Assembly (NCBI RefSeq): GCF_014287585.1
Contig: NZ_JACOOJ010000003.1
Coordinates: 124,001-188,000, forward strand
DNA from: Parabacteroides hominis
GTDB taxonomy: Bacteria; Bacteroidota; Bacteroidia; Bacteroidales; Tannerellaceae
Direction: 5' to 3'
Length of the DNA stretch: 64,000 nucleotides
The notes below the pieces were generated by a model. The model saw nothing but the letters and a program-made list of their open reading frames with translations, ran no database searches and was not told where the DNA came from. Position numbers and translations under genes: made by a program. Numbering within the stretch: the stretch's first letter is position 1; each line of letters starts with the position of its first letter. Of the stretch, positions 32,989 through 40,296 are shown piece by piece.

Positions 32989-33399
32989 ATGAAGACTTCA
33001 GTTTTAAGTAAAAGCATTCTTGTTCTTGCAGTTATGTTCTTGTGTAATCTTGCAATGAGCGCGGCCTCTCCCAGAGAGTACATGTATGATACGAAGGAAG
33101 AGAATGGTAAAGTTATTTCAAAAGTCATTTTCTTGAATGACAATGGTCTTTTGAATAAAGAAGTTAAATATGAGTTTTCTTACAATGAAAACGGCAAAGT
33201 GTCAGAAAAGAAGGCATATCGCTGGGATAAGAGTAAGGACGAATGGATTCCCTATTATCTGACGACTTATTCATATAACGCAGAAACAGGGGAGATCAAT
33301 ACCACATACGGCATGTGGGACAAAAAGAAGAAAAACTTTAGCTTAAATGTCCAGAATATGGTTGCCCCGGCAACAAGTTATGACGACATTTTCTCATAA
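32989..33399 (+). CDS. DUF3836 secreted protein
   Basis: 136 aa. Signal peptide (about residues 1-26, cleaving near AMSAAS), then a short beta-rich domain. It shows repeats of the 'Y.Y...GkV..k..Y.wd....W..yy.ttYsYn' kind also found in the DUF3836 family of Bacteroidales. Function is unknown; these proteins are often strongly expressed singletons. It has its own promoter and a clear terminator at 33435-33493. Confidence 0.75.
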   Translation: MKTSVLSKSILVLAVMFLCNLAMSAASPREYMYDTKEENGKVISKVIFLNDNGLLNKEVKYEFSYNENGKVSEKKAYRWDKSKDEWIPYYLTTYSYNAETGEINTTYGMWDKKKKNFSLNVQNMVAPATSYDDIFS

Positions 33400-33434
33400 T
33401 ACCTATTTAAAAAATATTTCATAGACACAACCGT

Positions 33435-33493
33435 AAATGGCGCGAATAACAAAAGACGTGAGTCCCTGTTATTAGCGCCATTTTCATCTTTTT
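33435..33493 (+). terminator. Terminator after the DUF3836 gene
   Basis: AAATGGCGCGAATAAC (33435-33450) pairs with GTTATTAGCGCCATTTT (33468-33484) and a T-rich stretch follows. Confidence 0.75.
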
Positions 33494-33526
33494 ACGGAAA
33501 TATGTATGTTTATCTGTAAATGTTTC

Positions 33527-33534
33527 TATCTTTG
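33527..33534 (+). promoter_or_regulatory. -7 box before the dinD fragment
   Basis: TATCTTTG lies 25 bp before the start codon at 33559, so the truncated gene may still be transcribed. Confidence 0.5.
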
Positions 33535-33558
33535 TTGAAACATTAAATAACCATAGCT

Positions 33559-33816
33559 ATGGATAAAGTAAGAATACAACAATTATTGACCTCTTTCAAC
33601 AGCATTACTCACTCTGTAAATAACGAAGAAGACGGTGAACAAGTCGAGATTTGGTTCGCCCGCGATTTGCAATCCATTTTGGGATATGCAAGATGGGAGA
33701 ATTTTATTGTCGCAATCAATCGGGCAGTCGATTCCTGTAAAACGCAGGGAATCAATCAGGAAGACCATTTTCGTGAGGTCACGAAAATGGTCAGCTTTTG
33801 TCTCGTCTTTACTTGA
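33559..33816 (+). pseudogene. dinD: DNA damage-inducible protein D, N-terminal fragment
   Basis: 85 codons. The sequence VEIWFARDLQSILGYARWENFIVAINRAVDSCKTQG followed by EDHFREVTKMV matches the start of DinD-like proteins, which normally run to about 270 aa. After TKMV the homology stops and seven unrelated codons lead to a stop inside the 3' end of the convergent trpB2 gene. The break falls in a perfect 14-bp inverted repeat (33763-33776 and 33779-33792), half of which encodes the EVTKMV stretch. Loss of the 3' part by recombination at this point is likely. Confidence 0.7.
33763..33792. repeat. Perfect 14-bp inverted repeat at the dinD break
   Basis: GACCATTTTCGTGA, two bases, then TCACGAAAATGGTC. 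It forms a strong hairpin between the convergent genes and could terminate transcripts weakly; neither side has a long T run. Confidence 0.7.
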
Positions 33817-35173
33817 TGATCTTCTCGATCTCCGAAAGATTCTTTTCCACGTCTGCATCCGTGACTTCGTAGTTTGTCAGATCGCCTGCCAGATACTGGT
33901 CGTAAGCGGCCATGTCGATCAGGCCGTGGCCGGAGAGGTTGAACAGGATCGTGCGCGGTTTGCCTTCGATCTTGGCCTGTTCTGCTTCGCGGATAGCGGC
34001 AGCGATTGCGTGGGAGGATTCGGGGGCCGGTATGATGCCTTCGCTCTGAGCGAACAGCGTAGCAGCTTTGAATGTTTCAAGCTGCTGGATATCTACGGCA
34101 TCCATCAAACCATCCTTTTTCAGTTGGCTGACGATAGAGCCTGCACCGTGGTAACGCAGACCGCCGGCATGGATATTGGCCGGTGCGAAGTTATGTCCCA
34201 AGGTGAACATCGGCAGGAGCGGCGTGTAGCCGGCTTCATCGCCGAAATCGTATTGGAATTGTCCGCGTGTCAGCTTCGGGCAGGAAGCCGGTTCTGCCGC
34301 AACGACGCGGAGGTCTTTTCCTTGTGTCAGTTTGTGGCGCAGGAACGGGAATGCGATACCGGAGAAGTTCGAACCGCCTCCGAAGCAAGCGATCACCACG
34401 TCCGGATATTCTCCGGCCATCTCCATCTGCTTTTCGGCTTCCAGGCCGATCACCGTCTGGTGAAGCATCACATGGTTCAGCACGCTGCCCAATACATACT
34501 TGCAGTTAGGAGTCTGCATCGCCAGTTCGACAGCCTCGGAGATAGCTGTACCTAAGCTTCCCTGGTAATTCGGATGCTTGGTGATGATGTCGCGGCCTGC
34601 ACGCGTACTCATACTCGGCGAGGCGATCACTTCGGCCCCGAATGTCTGCATGATAGAGCGGCGATAGGGTTTCTGGTTGTAGCTGACTTTTACCATGTAG
34701 ACAGCCAGTTCCAGTCCGAAATGCTTGGCAGCCATAGCCATGGAAGCTCCCCATTGTCCGGCGCCTGTTTCGGTCGTGATATTGGTGATGCCTTCCTTCT
34801 TGCAGAAATAAGCCTGCGGGATGGCGGAATTCAGCTTATGCGAGCCGACCGGGCTGACGCTTTCGTTCTTGAAGTAGATGTGGGCCGGCGTGTCGAGCGC
34901 CTTTTCAAGTCCGTAGGCACGAACCAGCGGTGTCGGGCGCCAGATTTTGTACATTTCGCGAACTTCTTCCGGTATCTCGATCCAGGCATCCGTCTGGTTT
35001 ACTTCCTGGTCGACCAATCCTTTGGCGAACAAGGGGTAAAGATCTTCCGGCTTGAGCGGTTCCTTTGTTTTGGGGTTGAGCGGAGGAAGCGGCTTATTCT
35101 TCATATCTGCCACGATATTGTACCAGGCTGTAGGAATATCTTTCTCCTGCAATAAAAATTTCTTACTTTCCAT
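33809..35173 (-). CDS. trpB2: Tryptophan synthase beta chain, TrpB2 type
   Basis: 454 aa, longer than standard TrpB (about 400). Typical TrpB2 motifs are RPTPLVRAYGLEKAL, KNESVSPVGSHKLNSAIPQA (PLP lysine), ETGAGQWGASMAMAAKHFGL and CFGGGSNFSGIAFPF. It joins indole and serine to make tryptophan. TrpB2 proteins often lack a trpA neighbour and may scavenge free indole (family knowledge); no trpA is nearby here. It is monocistronic and convergent with the dinD remnant. Confidence 0.93.
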   Translation of the reverse strand: MESKKFLLQEKDIPTAWYNIVADMKNKPLPPLNPKTKEPLKPEDLYPLFAKGLVDQEVNQTDAWIEIPEEVREMYKIWRPTPLVRAYGLEKALDTPAHIYFKNESVSPVGSHKLNSAIPQAYFCKKEGITNITTETGAGQWGASMAMAAKHFGLELAVYMVKVSYNQKPYRRSIMQTFGAEVIASPSMSTRAGRDIITKHPNYQGSLGTAISEAVELAMQTPNCKYVLGSVLNHVMLHQTVIGLEAEKQMEMAGEYPDVVIACFGGGSNFSGIAFPFLRHKLTQGKDLRVVAAEPASCPKLTRGQFQYDFGDEAGYTPLLPMFTLGHNFAPANIHAGGLRYHGAGSIVSQLKKDGLMDAVDIQQLETFKAATLFAQSEGIIPAPESSHAIAAAIREAEQAKIEGKPRTILFNLSGHGLIDMAAYDQYLAGDLTNYEVTDADVEKNLSEIEKIIK

Positions 35174-35284
35174 GATGTTGTTATGTAGTTTACATTATTA
35201 ATCGATTTGGCCTTTAAGGCTTACAACTTGGAAGCAAAGTAACAAATAATATTTCGTTCTTCAAATGAAATACAGGAAAATATA

Positions 35285-35292
35285 TATCTTTG
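35285..35292 (+). promoter_or_regulatory. -7 box of the first porin gene
   Basis: TATCTTTG, 37 bp before the start codon at 35330. The -33 region is poorly matched. Confidence 0.55.
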
Positions 35293-35329
35293 CGGCTCAA
35301 CTCTGCTAAACAGATAACAAACTATAAGA

Positions 35330-36553
35330 ATGAAAAAGCTGATATTACTGCTGGCCGGCATCTGCATGACGTTTCAGGCGACAGCACAGAAGAAGAACTT
35401 CACTTACAAATTCTACGGCTTTGTCCGCGGAGACCTCTTCTATAATACGCGTGCCAATATGGCGCCCGTGGACGGTAATTTCTACCTGTACCCGCTCGAC
35501 AAGAAGCCGGATGCGGACGGCAAAGACCTGAATGCCGGTCCCAACGGCAGTTTCTATACCTTTACTTCGCGCCTCGGAGTGGATGTGACCGGTCCGAATA
35601 TCGGCACGGCCCGTTCTTCCGCAAAGATCGAAGTCGACTTCGGAGGTTTTTCGTCCAGCACGACGATGTTGCGCATCCGGCAAGCCTATGTGGCGTTGGA
35701 TTGGGAAAAGAGCCAGGTCCTGATCGGGCAAACCTGGCATCCTTTGTTCGGGAGTGTCTGCCCGGATATCCTGAATCTCTCTACCGGCGCCCCTTTCCAG
35801 CCGTTCAACCGCGAACCGCAGATACGTTACCAGTACAAGGCCGGGAAAGTGAAGCTGACGGCTTCCGCCCTTTGGCAATTGCAATACCTTTCGAGCGGCC
35901 CGAACGGAATGAGCGAGGAATATATCAAGAACAGTTGCGTGCCGGAGTTCTATGTCGGAGCCGATTATGCCTCCGCCGACGGCTGGCTGGCAGGTGGCGG
36001 CGTGCATCTGATCTCCCTGAAACCCCGTACGTCTTCCCTTTGGAACGAAAAGACTTATAAGGTGAACGAGCGCATGACGACGCTTTCCTACGAGGCCCAT
36101 GTCAAATATACCGGGCGTAATTTCGCTTTTGCCGCCAAGAGCCTGATGGCTTCCTGCCTGGACCATACGGCGTTGATCGGCGGCTATGGCATCAGTTCCA
36201 TCAACCCCGATAACGGCGAACAGGAATATACGCCTTTCCGCCATTCCACTTCCTGGGTCAATTTTACCTACGGGACGAAGTGGAAAGGGCATTTCTTTGC
36301 CGGTTACACCAAGAACTTAGGGACGACCGATGCATTGGCTTCTGCCACCAAGTACGGCATGGGGTTGGATATCGACCAGGTCTTCTCTACCAATATCGCC
36401 TTCTCCTACAACTTGCCTCATTGGCAGATCGGTGTGGAATATATGCCGACGACAGCCTGGTACGGTGATACGGACAGGGCTTCCGGCAAGGTCGTGAATA
36501 CGCATAGCGTCACGAACCATCGTATATTGGGACTTGTGATGTATTACTTTTAG
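35330..36553 (+). CDS. DcaP-like outer-membrane porin 1
   Basis: 407 aa. Signal peptide (MKKLILLLAGICMTFQATAQ), then a beta-barrel rich in alternating aromatic strands. It opens FTYKFYGFVRGDLFYNTR and ends with a typical C-terminal aromatic (LGLVMYYF). The motif VLIGQTWHPLFG and GAPFQPFNREPQIRY resembles DcaP-type trimeric porins annotated in Bacteroides. It probably admits small anionic or dicarboxylic solutes, but the substrate is unproven. A paralogue with the same motifs is at 36780-38000. Confidence 0.75.
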   Translation: MKKLILLLAGICMTFQATAQKKNFTYKFYGFVRGDLFYNTRANMAPVDGNFYLYPLDKKPDADGKDLNAGPNGSFYTFTSRLGVDVTGPNIGTARSSAKIEVDFGGFSSSTTMLRIRQAYVALDWEKSQVLIGQTWHPLFGSVCPDILNLSTGAPFQPFNREPQIRYQYKAGKVKLTASALWQLQYLSSGPNGMSEEYIKNSCVPEFYVGADYASADGWLAGGGVHLISLKPRTSSLWNEKTYKVNERMTTLSYEAHVKYTGRNFAFAAKSLMASCLDHTALIGGYGISSINPDNGEQEYTPFRHSTSWVNFTYGTKWKGHFFAGYTKNLGTTDALASATKYGMGLDIDQVFSTNIAFSYNLPHWQIGVEYMPTTAWYGDTDRASGKVVNTHSVTNHRILGLVMYYF

Positions 36554-36576
36554 GGCTACGATTTTTTCGTTCGAAA

Positions 36577-36696
36577 TTCTCACTCTTTTCCGAAGCGGTG
36601 AGAAAAGATTCTCATGCCAGTGAGAATTTATTCTCAGCAGCTTGGGAAAAAATTCTCATCGGCATGGGAATACTTTCTCATAAGCATGGGAAATAC
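36577..36696. repeat. 22-nt tandem repeats between the two porin genes
   Basis: Units starting TTCTCA occur at 36577, 36609, 36631, 36653 and 36675; the last four are exactly 22 nt apart. Each unit holds TTCTCA and, 8-10 nt later, GTGAGAA or a decayed form such as TGGGAA, so each is a small dyad. The array fills most of the gap between porin 1 and the promoter of porin 2. Confidence 0.75.
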
Positions 36697-36725
36697 CCTT
36701 CATGCTTATCCTTCTCTCTCCGGGC

Positions 36726-36756
36726 TTTGTAGTAATCTTAAACTTGCTTACCTTTG
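36726..36756 (+). promoter_or_regulatory. Promoter of the second porin gene
   Basis: TTTG (36726-36729), a 19-nt spacer and TACCTTTG (36749-36756). It lies inside an upstream extension of the reading frame, supporting the ATG at 36780 as the real start. Confidence 0.7.
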
Positions 36757-36779
36757 CGGTCTATTTGAACGGACAAGAA

Positions 36780-38000
36780 ATGAAAAGATACTTACTACTC
36801 CTTGCCGCCCTCTGTATGGCGATGGCCGGCTATGCTCAGAAAAAGAATTTCTCTTATACCTTCTATGGACAGGTGCGTGGCGATCTGTTTTATAACTCCC
36901 GCGCCAATGCCGAGATTGTGGACGGCTTGTTTCATCTTTACCCGAAAGACAAGAACCCGGATGCCGACGGGAATGACCTGAATGCCACGGCAAACGGCAG
37001 TTTCTATCTGCTCTATTCCCGCCTGGGGGTGGACGTGAAGGGGCCGGATATCGGGAAAGCCGTGGCGACCGCCAAGTTGGAAGCTGACTTCCGGGGCTCC
37101 GGGAGCAACTGGGCGGTCTTGCGCATCCGCCATGCATACGTCAACCTGGATTGGGGGAAATCGGCGGTGCTGGTTGGACAAACCTGGCATCCGCTCTTCG
37201 GCGATGTGTTTCCGCAGATGCTGAACCTTTCGACCGGTGCGCCTTTCCAGCCGTTTAACCGGAGCCCGCAGATCCGTTACCGTTACACGTCCGGCAAAGG
37301 CTTGCAACTGACGGGCGCCGTGTTGTGGCAGTTGCAATATCTGTCTGCCGGCCCGAACGGAAAGAGCGAGGAATATATCAAGAACAGTTGCATCCCGGAA
37401 GTCTACGTTTCGGCTGATTATAAGGCGGACGGGTTGATTGCCGGCGTCGGCATGGAAGTGCTTTCCTTGAAGCCCCGTCAGCAGACGACGGTGGACGAAC
37501 GGGTGTATAAAGTGAACGAGCGGGTCACCTCCCTCTCTTTCGAGGCGCATGCCAAATATACGGCCCGTGATTGGCTGATTGCCGGTAAGACCTTGTTAGC
37601 TTCCAACCTGACGCAAGCCTGCATGCTGGGCGGTTATGCCGTTACCTCGGTCGACCCGCGTACCGGAGAGCAGGAGTATACGCCTTACCGCCATTCCATG
37701 ACCTGGTTGAATGTGGTCTATGGCAAGAAATGGAAACCGGGGATCTTTGTCGGATACCTGAAGAACTTGGGGACGGGAAAGGCGATCGCCGGGCCGACAT
37801 ACGGTGTCGGGCTGGATGTCGACCAGGTGTTTACCACCAACCTCCAACTCTCTTATAATTTGCCTCACTGGAAGTTGGGAGTGGAATACAGCCCCTCTCT
37901 TGCCTGGTATGGCGATATGAATGCGGAAAATGGTAAAATAGAGAACACCCATTCGGTGACAAACCACCGCGTGCTGGGCGTCCTGATCTATACGTTCTGA
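36780..38000 (+). CDS. DcaP-like outer-membrane porin 2
   Basis: 406 aa from ATG 36780, where a normal signal peptide begins (MKRYLLLLAALCMAMAGYAQ); an earlier in-frame ATG at 36702 would put a promoter inside the gene. The protein is clearly homologous to porin 1 along its whole length (VLVGQTWHPLFG, GAPFQPFNRSPQIRY, SEEYIKNSC) and ends VLGVLIYTF. Tandem duplication followed by divergence is evident. It overlaps the next gene by one base (TGATG), coupling it to the reductase. Confidence 0.75.
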   Translation: MKRYLLLLAALCMAMAGYAQKKNFSYTFYGQVRGDLFYNSRANAEIVDGLFHLYPKDKNPDADGNDLNATANGSFYLLYSRLGVDVKGPDIGKAVATAKLEADFRGSGSNWAVLRIRHAYVNLDWGKSAVLVGQTWHPLFGDVFPQMLNLSTGAPFQPFNRSPQIRYRYTSGKGLQLTGAVLWQLQYLSAGPNGKSEEYIKNSCIPEVYVSADYKADGLIAGVGMEVLSLKPRQQTTVDERVYKVNERVTSLSFEAHAKYTARDWLIAGKTLLASNLTQACMLGGYAVTSVDPRTGEQEYTPYRHSMTWLNVVYGKKWKPGIFVGYLKNLGTGKAIAGPTYGVGLDVDQVFTTNLQLSYNLPHWKLGVEYSPSLAWYGDMNAENGKIENTHSVTNHRVLGVLIYTF

Positions 38001-38893
38001 TGAAAAAGATATTGATTATAGGAGCAAACGGGTTTACGGGGCGGAGAATCCTGGATAACCTTTCGGCTGATGATGCCTGTGAAGTGGTCGGTTGTTCTTT
38101 CCATCCGGATATCCGGCCGGAAGGGAACCATACGTTTGTCCGGTTGGATATCAACGACTATCCGGCGGTAGAAGTCTTGTTCGACCATGTCTGTCCGGAT
38201 GTCGTCGTCAATTGTTCGGCTCTTTCCGTCCCGGATTATTGCGAGCAGCACCGTGAAGAGGCCTATGCCACCAATGTGGCGGCGGTAGAGAACCTGGCGC
38301 ACTGTTGCGAGCATCAGGGGAGCCGCTTCATCCATCTGTCGACGGATTTTGTGTTTGACGGGAAAAGCGACCGTCTCTATACCGAAGAAGACTTGCCCGC
38401 CCCGCTCAACTACTATGGCGTGACCAAGTATCAAGGAGAGCAGGCGGTAGCGAATATATGCCGCAGCTATGCCATTGCCCGCGTGGTTGTCGTCTATGGA
38501 AAAGCGTTGCCGGGGCAGCACGGGAATATCCTGCAACTGGTCAAGAACCGTCTGGAGGCGGGACAGGAAATCCGTGTCGTCTCCGACCAGTATCGCACGC
38601 CGACCTGGGTGGCGGATGTCGCCGACGGAGTGGAACGGCTGATGAACACCGGCAATACCGGCATTTATCATATTTGCGGCGCGGAACATCTGTCTATTGC
38701 TGAAATAGCTTACCGCGTGGCCGATTACTTCGGGCTCGATCGTTCCCTGATCCGTCCGGTCACGACGGAAGAGATGAAGGAGGCAACCCCGCGTCCGCGT
38801 AATAGCGGATTGTCCATCGGGAAAGCGAAACGCGAATTGGGCTATCGCCCGCATACGCTGGAAGAAGGGCTAAAGGAAATGAGGCTTAAATGA
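38000..38893 (+). CDS. RmlD-like NAD(P)-dependent sugar reductase
   Basis: 297 aa. Rossmann motif ILIIGANGFTGRRIL, VVNCSALSVPDYCE, FIHLSTDFVFDG and the catalytic YYGVTKYQGE (Tyr and Lys) follow the dTDP-4-dehydrorhamnose reductase (RmlD) subgroup of extended SDR proteins. The true substrate may be another nucleotide sugar; no rmlABC genes are close. Start and stop overlap with porin 2 suggests translational coupling, an odd pairing for a sugar enzyme. Confidence 0.85.
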   Translation: MKKILIIGANGFTGRRILDNLSADDACEVVGCSFHPDIRPEGNHTFVRLDINDYPAVEVLFDHVCPDVVVNCSALSVPDYCEQHREEAYATNVAAVENLAHCCEHQGSRFIHLSTDFVFDGKSDRLYTEEDLPAPLNYYGVTKYQGEQAVANICRSYAIARVVVVYGKALPGQHGNILQLVKNRLEAGQEIRVVSDQYRTPTWVADVADGVERLMNTGNTGIYHICGAEHLSIAEIAYRVADYFGLDRSLIRPVTTEEMKEATPRPRNSGLSIGKAKRELGYRPHTLEEGLKEMRLK

Positions 38894-39030
38894 TTTCTTC
38901 TATCTGATGCCTTTCTTTCAACAAATGTTGTATCTGTTGATACATCAGATAAGATTTTCCGGCCCAGCGGAGGTCGACAAAGACGTAGTTTAGCTGATAT
39001 TTTATCGATTATAAAAGATGAAATAGCCAT
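38886..39030 (-). pseudogene. Fragment of a P-loop ATPase (AAA_14/DUF4143-like)
   Basis: In the minus frame ending at 38886, 35 codons read LNYVFVDLRWAGKSYLMYQQ and continue with IQHLLKERHQIEEII. This resembles the Walker A region of the 'RR.GKSyLLyq.I..Ll' ATPases. The leading part from ATG 39030 is in another frame, so the gene is shifted as well as truncated. It overlaps the 3' end of the reductase gene. The assignment rests on one motif only. Confidence 0.42.
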
Positions 39031-39052
39031 AGTTTTATCGATTATAAAAGAT
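39000..39052. repeat. Direct repeat of a 20-bp dyad
   Basis: TTTTATCGATTATAAAAGAT occurs twice exactly (39000-39019 and 39033-39052), 33 bp apart. Each copy is an imperfect palindrome around CGAT. It lies at the start of the ATPase fragment and may be its old operator or a duplication scar. Confidence 0.7.
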
Positions 39053-39094
39053 AGATGTGCTAAGGCAAGGAGATTTGGAGGGTGTTTTAAGCGA

Positions 39095-39125
39095 AAAGGG
39101 ACGGTCTGTTGGAGACCGTCCCTTT
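39095..39125. terminator. Terminator of asd
   Basis: AAAGGGACGGTCT (39095-39107) pairs with AGACCGTCCCTTT (39113-39125). On the minus strand the stem is followed by a short T run, 28 bp after the asd stop. Confidence 0.75.
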
Positions 39126-39153
39126 CCCTATAATAGAAAAATGGTAAAACTTT

Positions 39154-40164
39154 TTATCCGATATTCTTTACCTTCAACAGATATTCTGCGATCTGTACGG
39201 CATTCAAGGCTGCGCCTTTCTTGATCTGGTCGCTCACTGTCCAGAAAGTCAAGCCGTTCGGGTTCGTGATGTCCTTACGGATACGACCCACGTAAACAGG
39301 ATCTTTGCCGGCGATGAACAACGGCATCGGGTAGTCTTTCTTTGCCGGTTCGTCCTGCAGGATAACACCTTCGGCTTCAGCGAAAGCCTTGCGGGCTTCT
39401 TCTACGCTGACCGGCTGTTCTGTCTCGACCCAAGTCGCTTCGCTGTGGGCACGCATGACCGGGACACGCACGCAGGTTGCACTCACTTCGATGTCGGAAT
39501 GCATGATCTTGCGTGTTTCGTTATACATCTTCATTTCTTCCTTCGTGTAGCCGTTGTCCGTAAATACGTCTACGTGAGGAATGACGTTGTAGGCTAACTG
39601 ATAAGCGAACTTCTCGACAGTCGGTTCTTCGCCTTTCAGCAGTTGTTCATATTGTTTTACCAGTTCGGCCATAGCTGTTGCGCCTGCACCGCTGGCAGCC
39701 TGGTAAGTCGATACGTGTACACGCTTGATGTGCGACAGTCCTTCGATTGCCTTCAATGCAACGACCATCTGGATGGTGGTACAGTTCGGATTGGCAATGA
39801 TGCCGCGCGGACGATTCAGTGCATCTTCCGGGTTTACTTCGGGAACTACCAAAGGTACGTCGTTGTCCATGCGGAATGCGCTGGAATTGTCGATCATCAC
39901 AGTACCATGTTTCGTAATGGTTTCTGCAAATTCGACAGAAGTACCGCCACCGGCCGAAACAAAAGCAACATCGATTCCCTTAAAGTCGTCGTTATGCTTA
40001 AGCTCCTTGACGGTAATCTGTTTACCACGGAAAGTATAAACACGTCCGGCACTGCGAGATGAGCCAAAAAGCACAAGCTCATCCATCGGGAAGTTTCTCT
40101 CGTCGAGTACGCGCAGGAACTCTTGTCCTACGGCTCCACTCACTCCAACAATTGCTACTTTCAT
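39154..40164 (-). CDS. asd: Aspartate-semialdehyde dehydrogenase
   Basis: 336 aa from ATG 40164; a GTG at 40173 would add three residues. The N-terminal [20 protein letters not shown] binds [13 protein letters not shown] follows, and NPNCTTIQ carries the catalytic Cys128. It reduces aspartyl phosphate to the semialdehyde on the route to lysine, methionine, threonine and diaminopimelate. It is monocistronic with its own terminator. Confidence 0.96.
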   Translation of the reverse strand: MKVAIVGVSGAVGQEFLRVLDERNFPMDELVLFGSSRSAGRVYTFRGKQITVKELKHNDDFKGIDVAFVSAGGGTSVEFAETITKHGTVMIDNSSAFRMDNDVPLVVPEVNPEDALNRPRGIIANPNCTTIQMVVALKAIEGLSHIKRVHVSTYQAASGAGATAMAELVKQYEQLLKGEEPTVEKFAYQLAYNVIPHVDVFTDNGYTKEEMKMYNETRKIMHSDIEVSATCVRVPVMRAHSEATWVETEQPVSVEEARKAFAEAEGVILQDEPAKKDYPMPLFIAGKDPVYVGRIRKDITNPNGLTFWTVSDQIKKGAALNAVQIAEYLLKVKNIG

Positions 40165-40296
40165 TTTGAGCACTAATTAATTTGTTTATAAAAAAAATAG
40201 TATAACTTTACAGCGTGTACAGAAAGCACTGCGCTTCCTCCGTTACAACGCTTTGGGGTGCAAAGATATACAAATTATAAACAAAACTATAAGGCT

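Noticed and set aside
36577..36696. Possible CRISPR array because of regular 22-nt spacing
   Set aside because: The units run directly into each other with no unique spacers of about 30 nt, and no cas gene is near.
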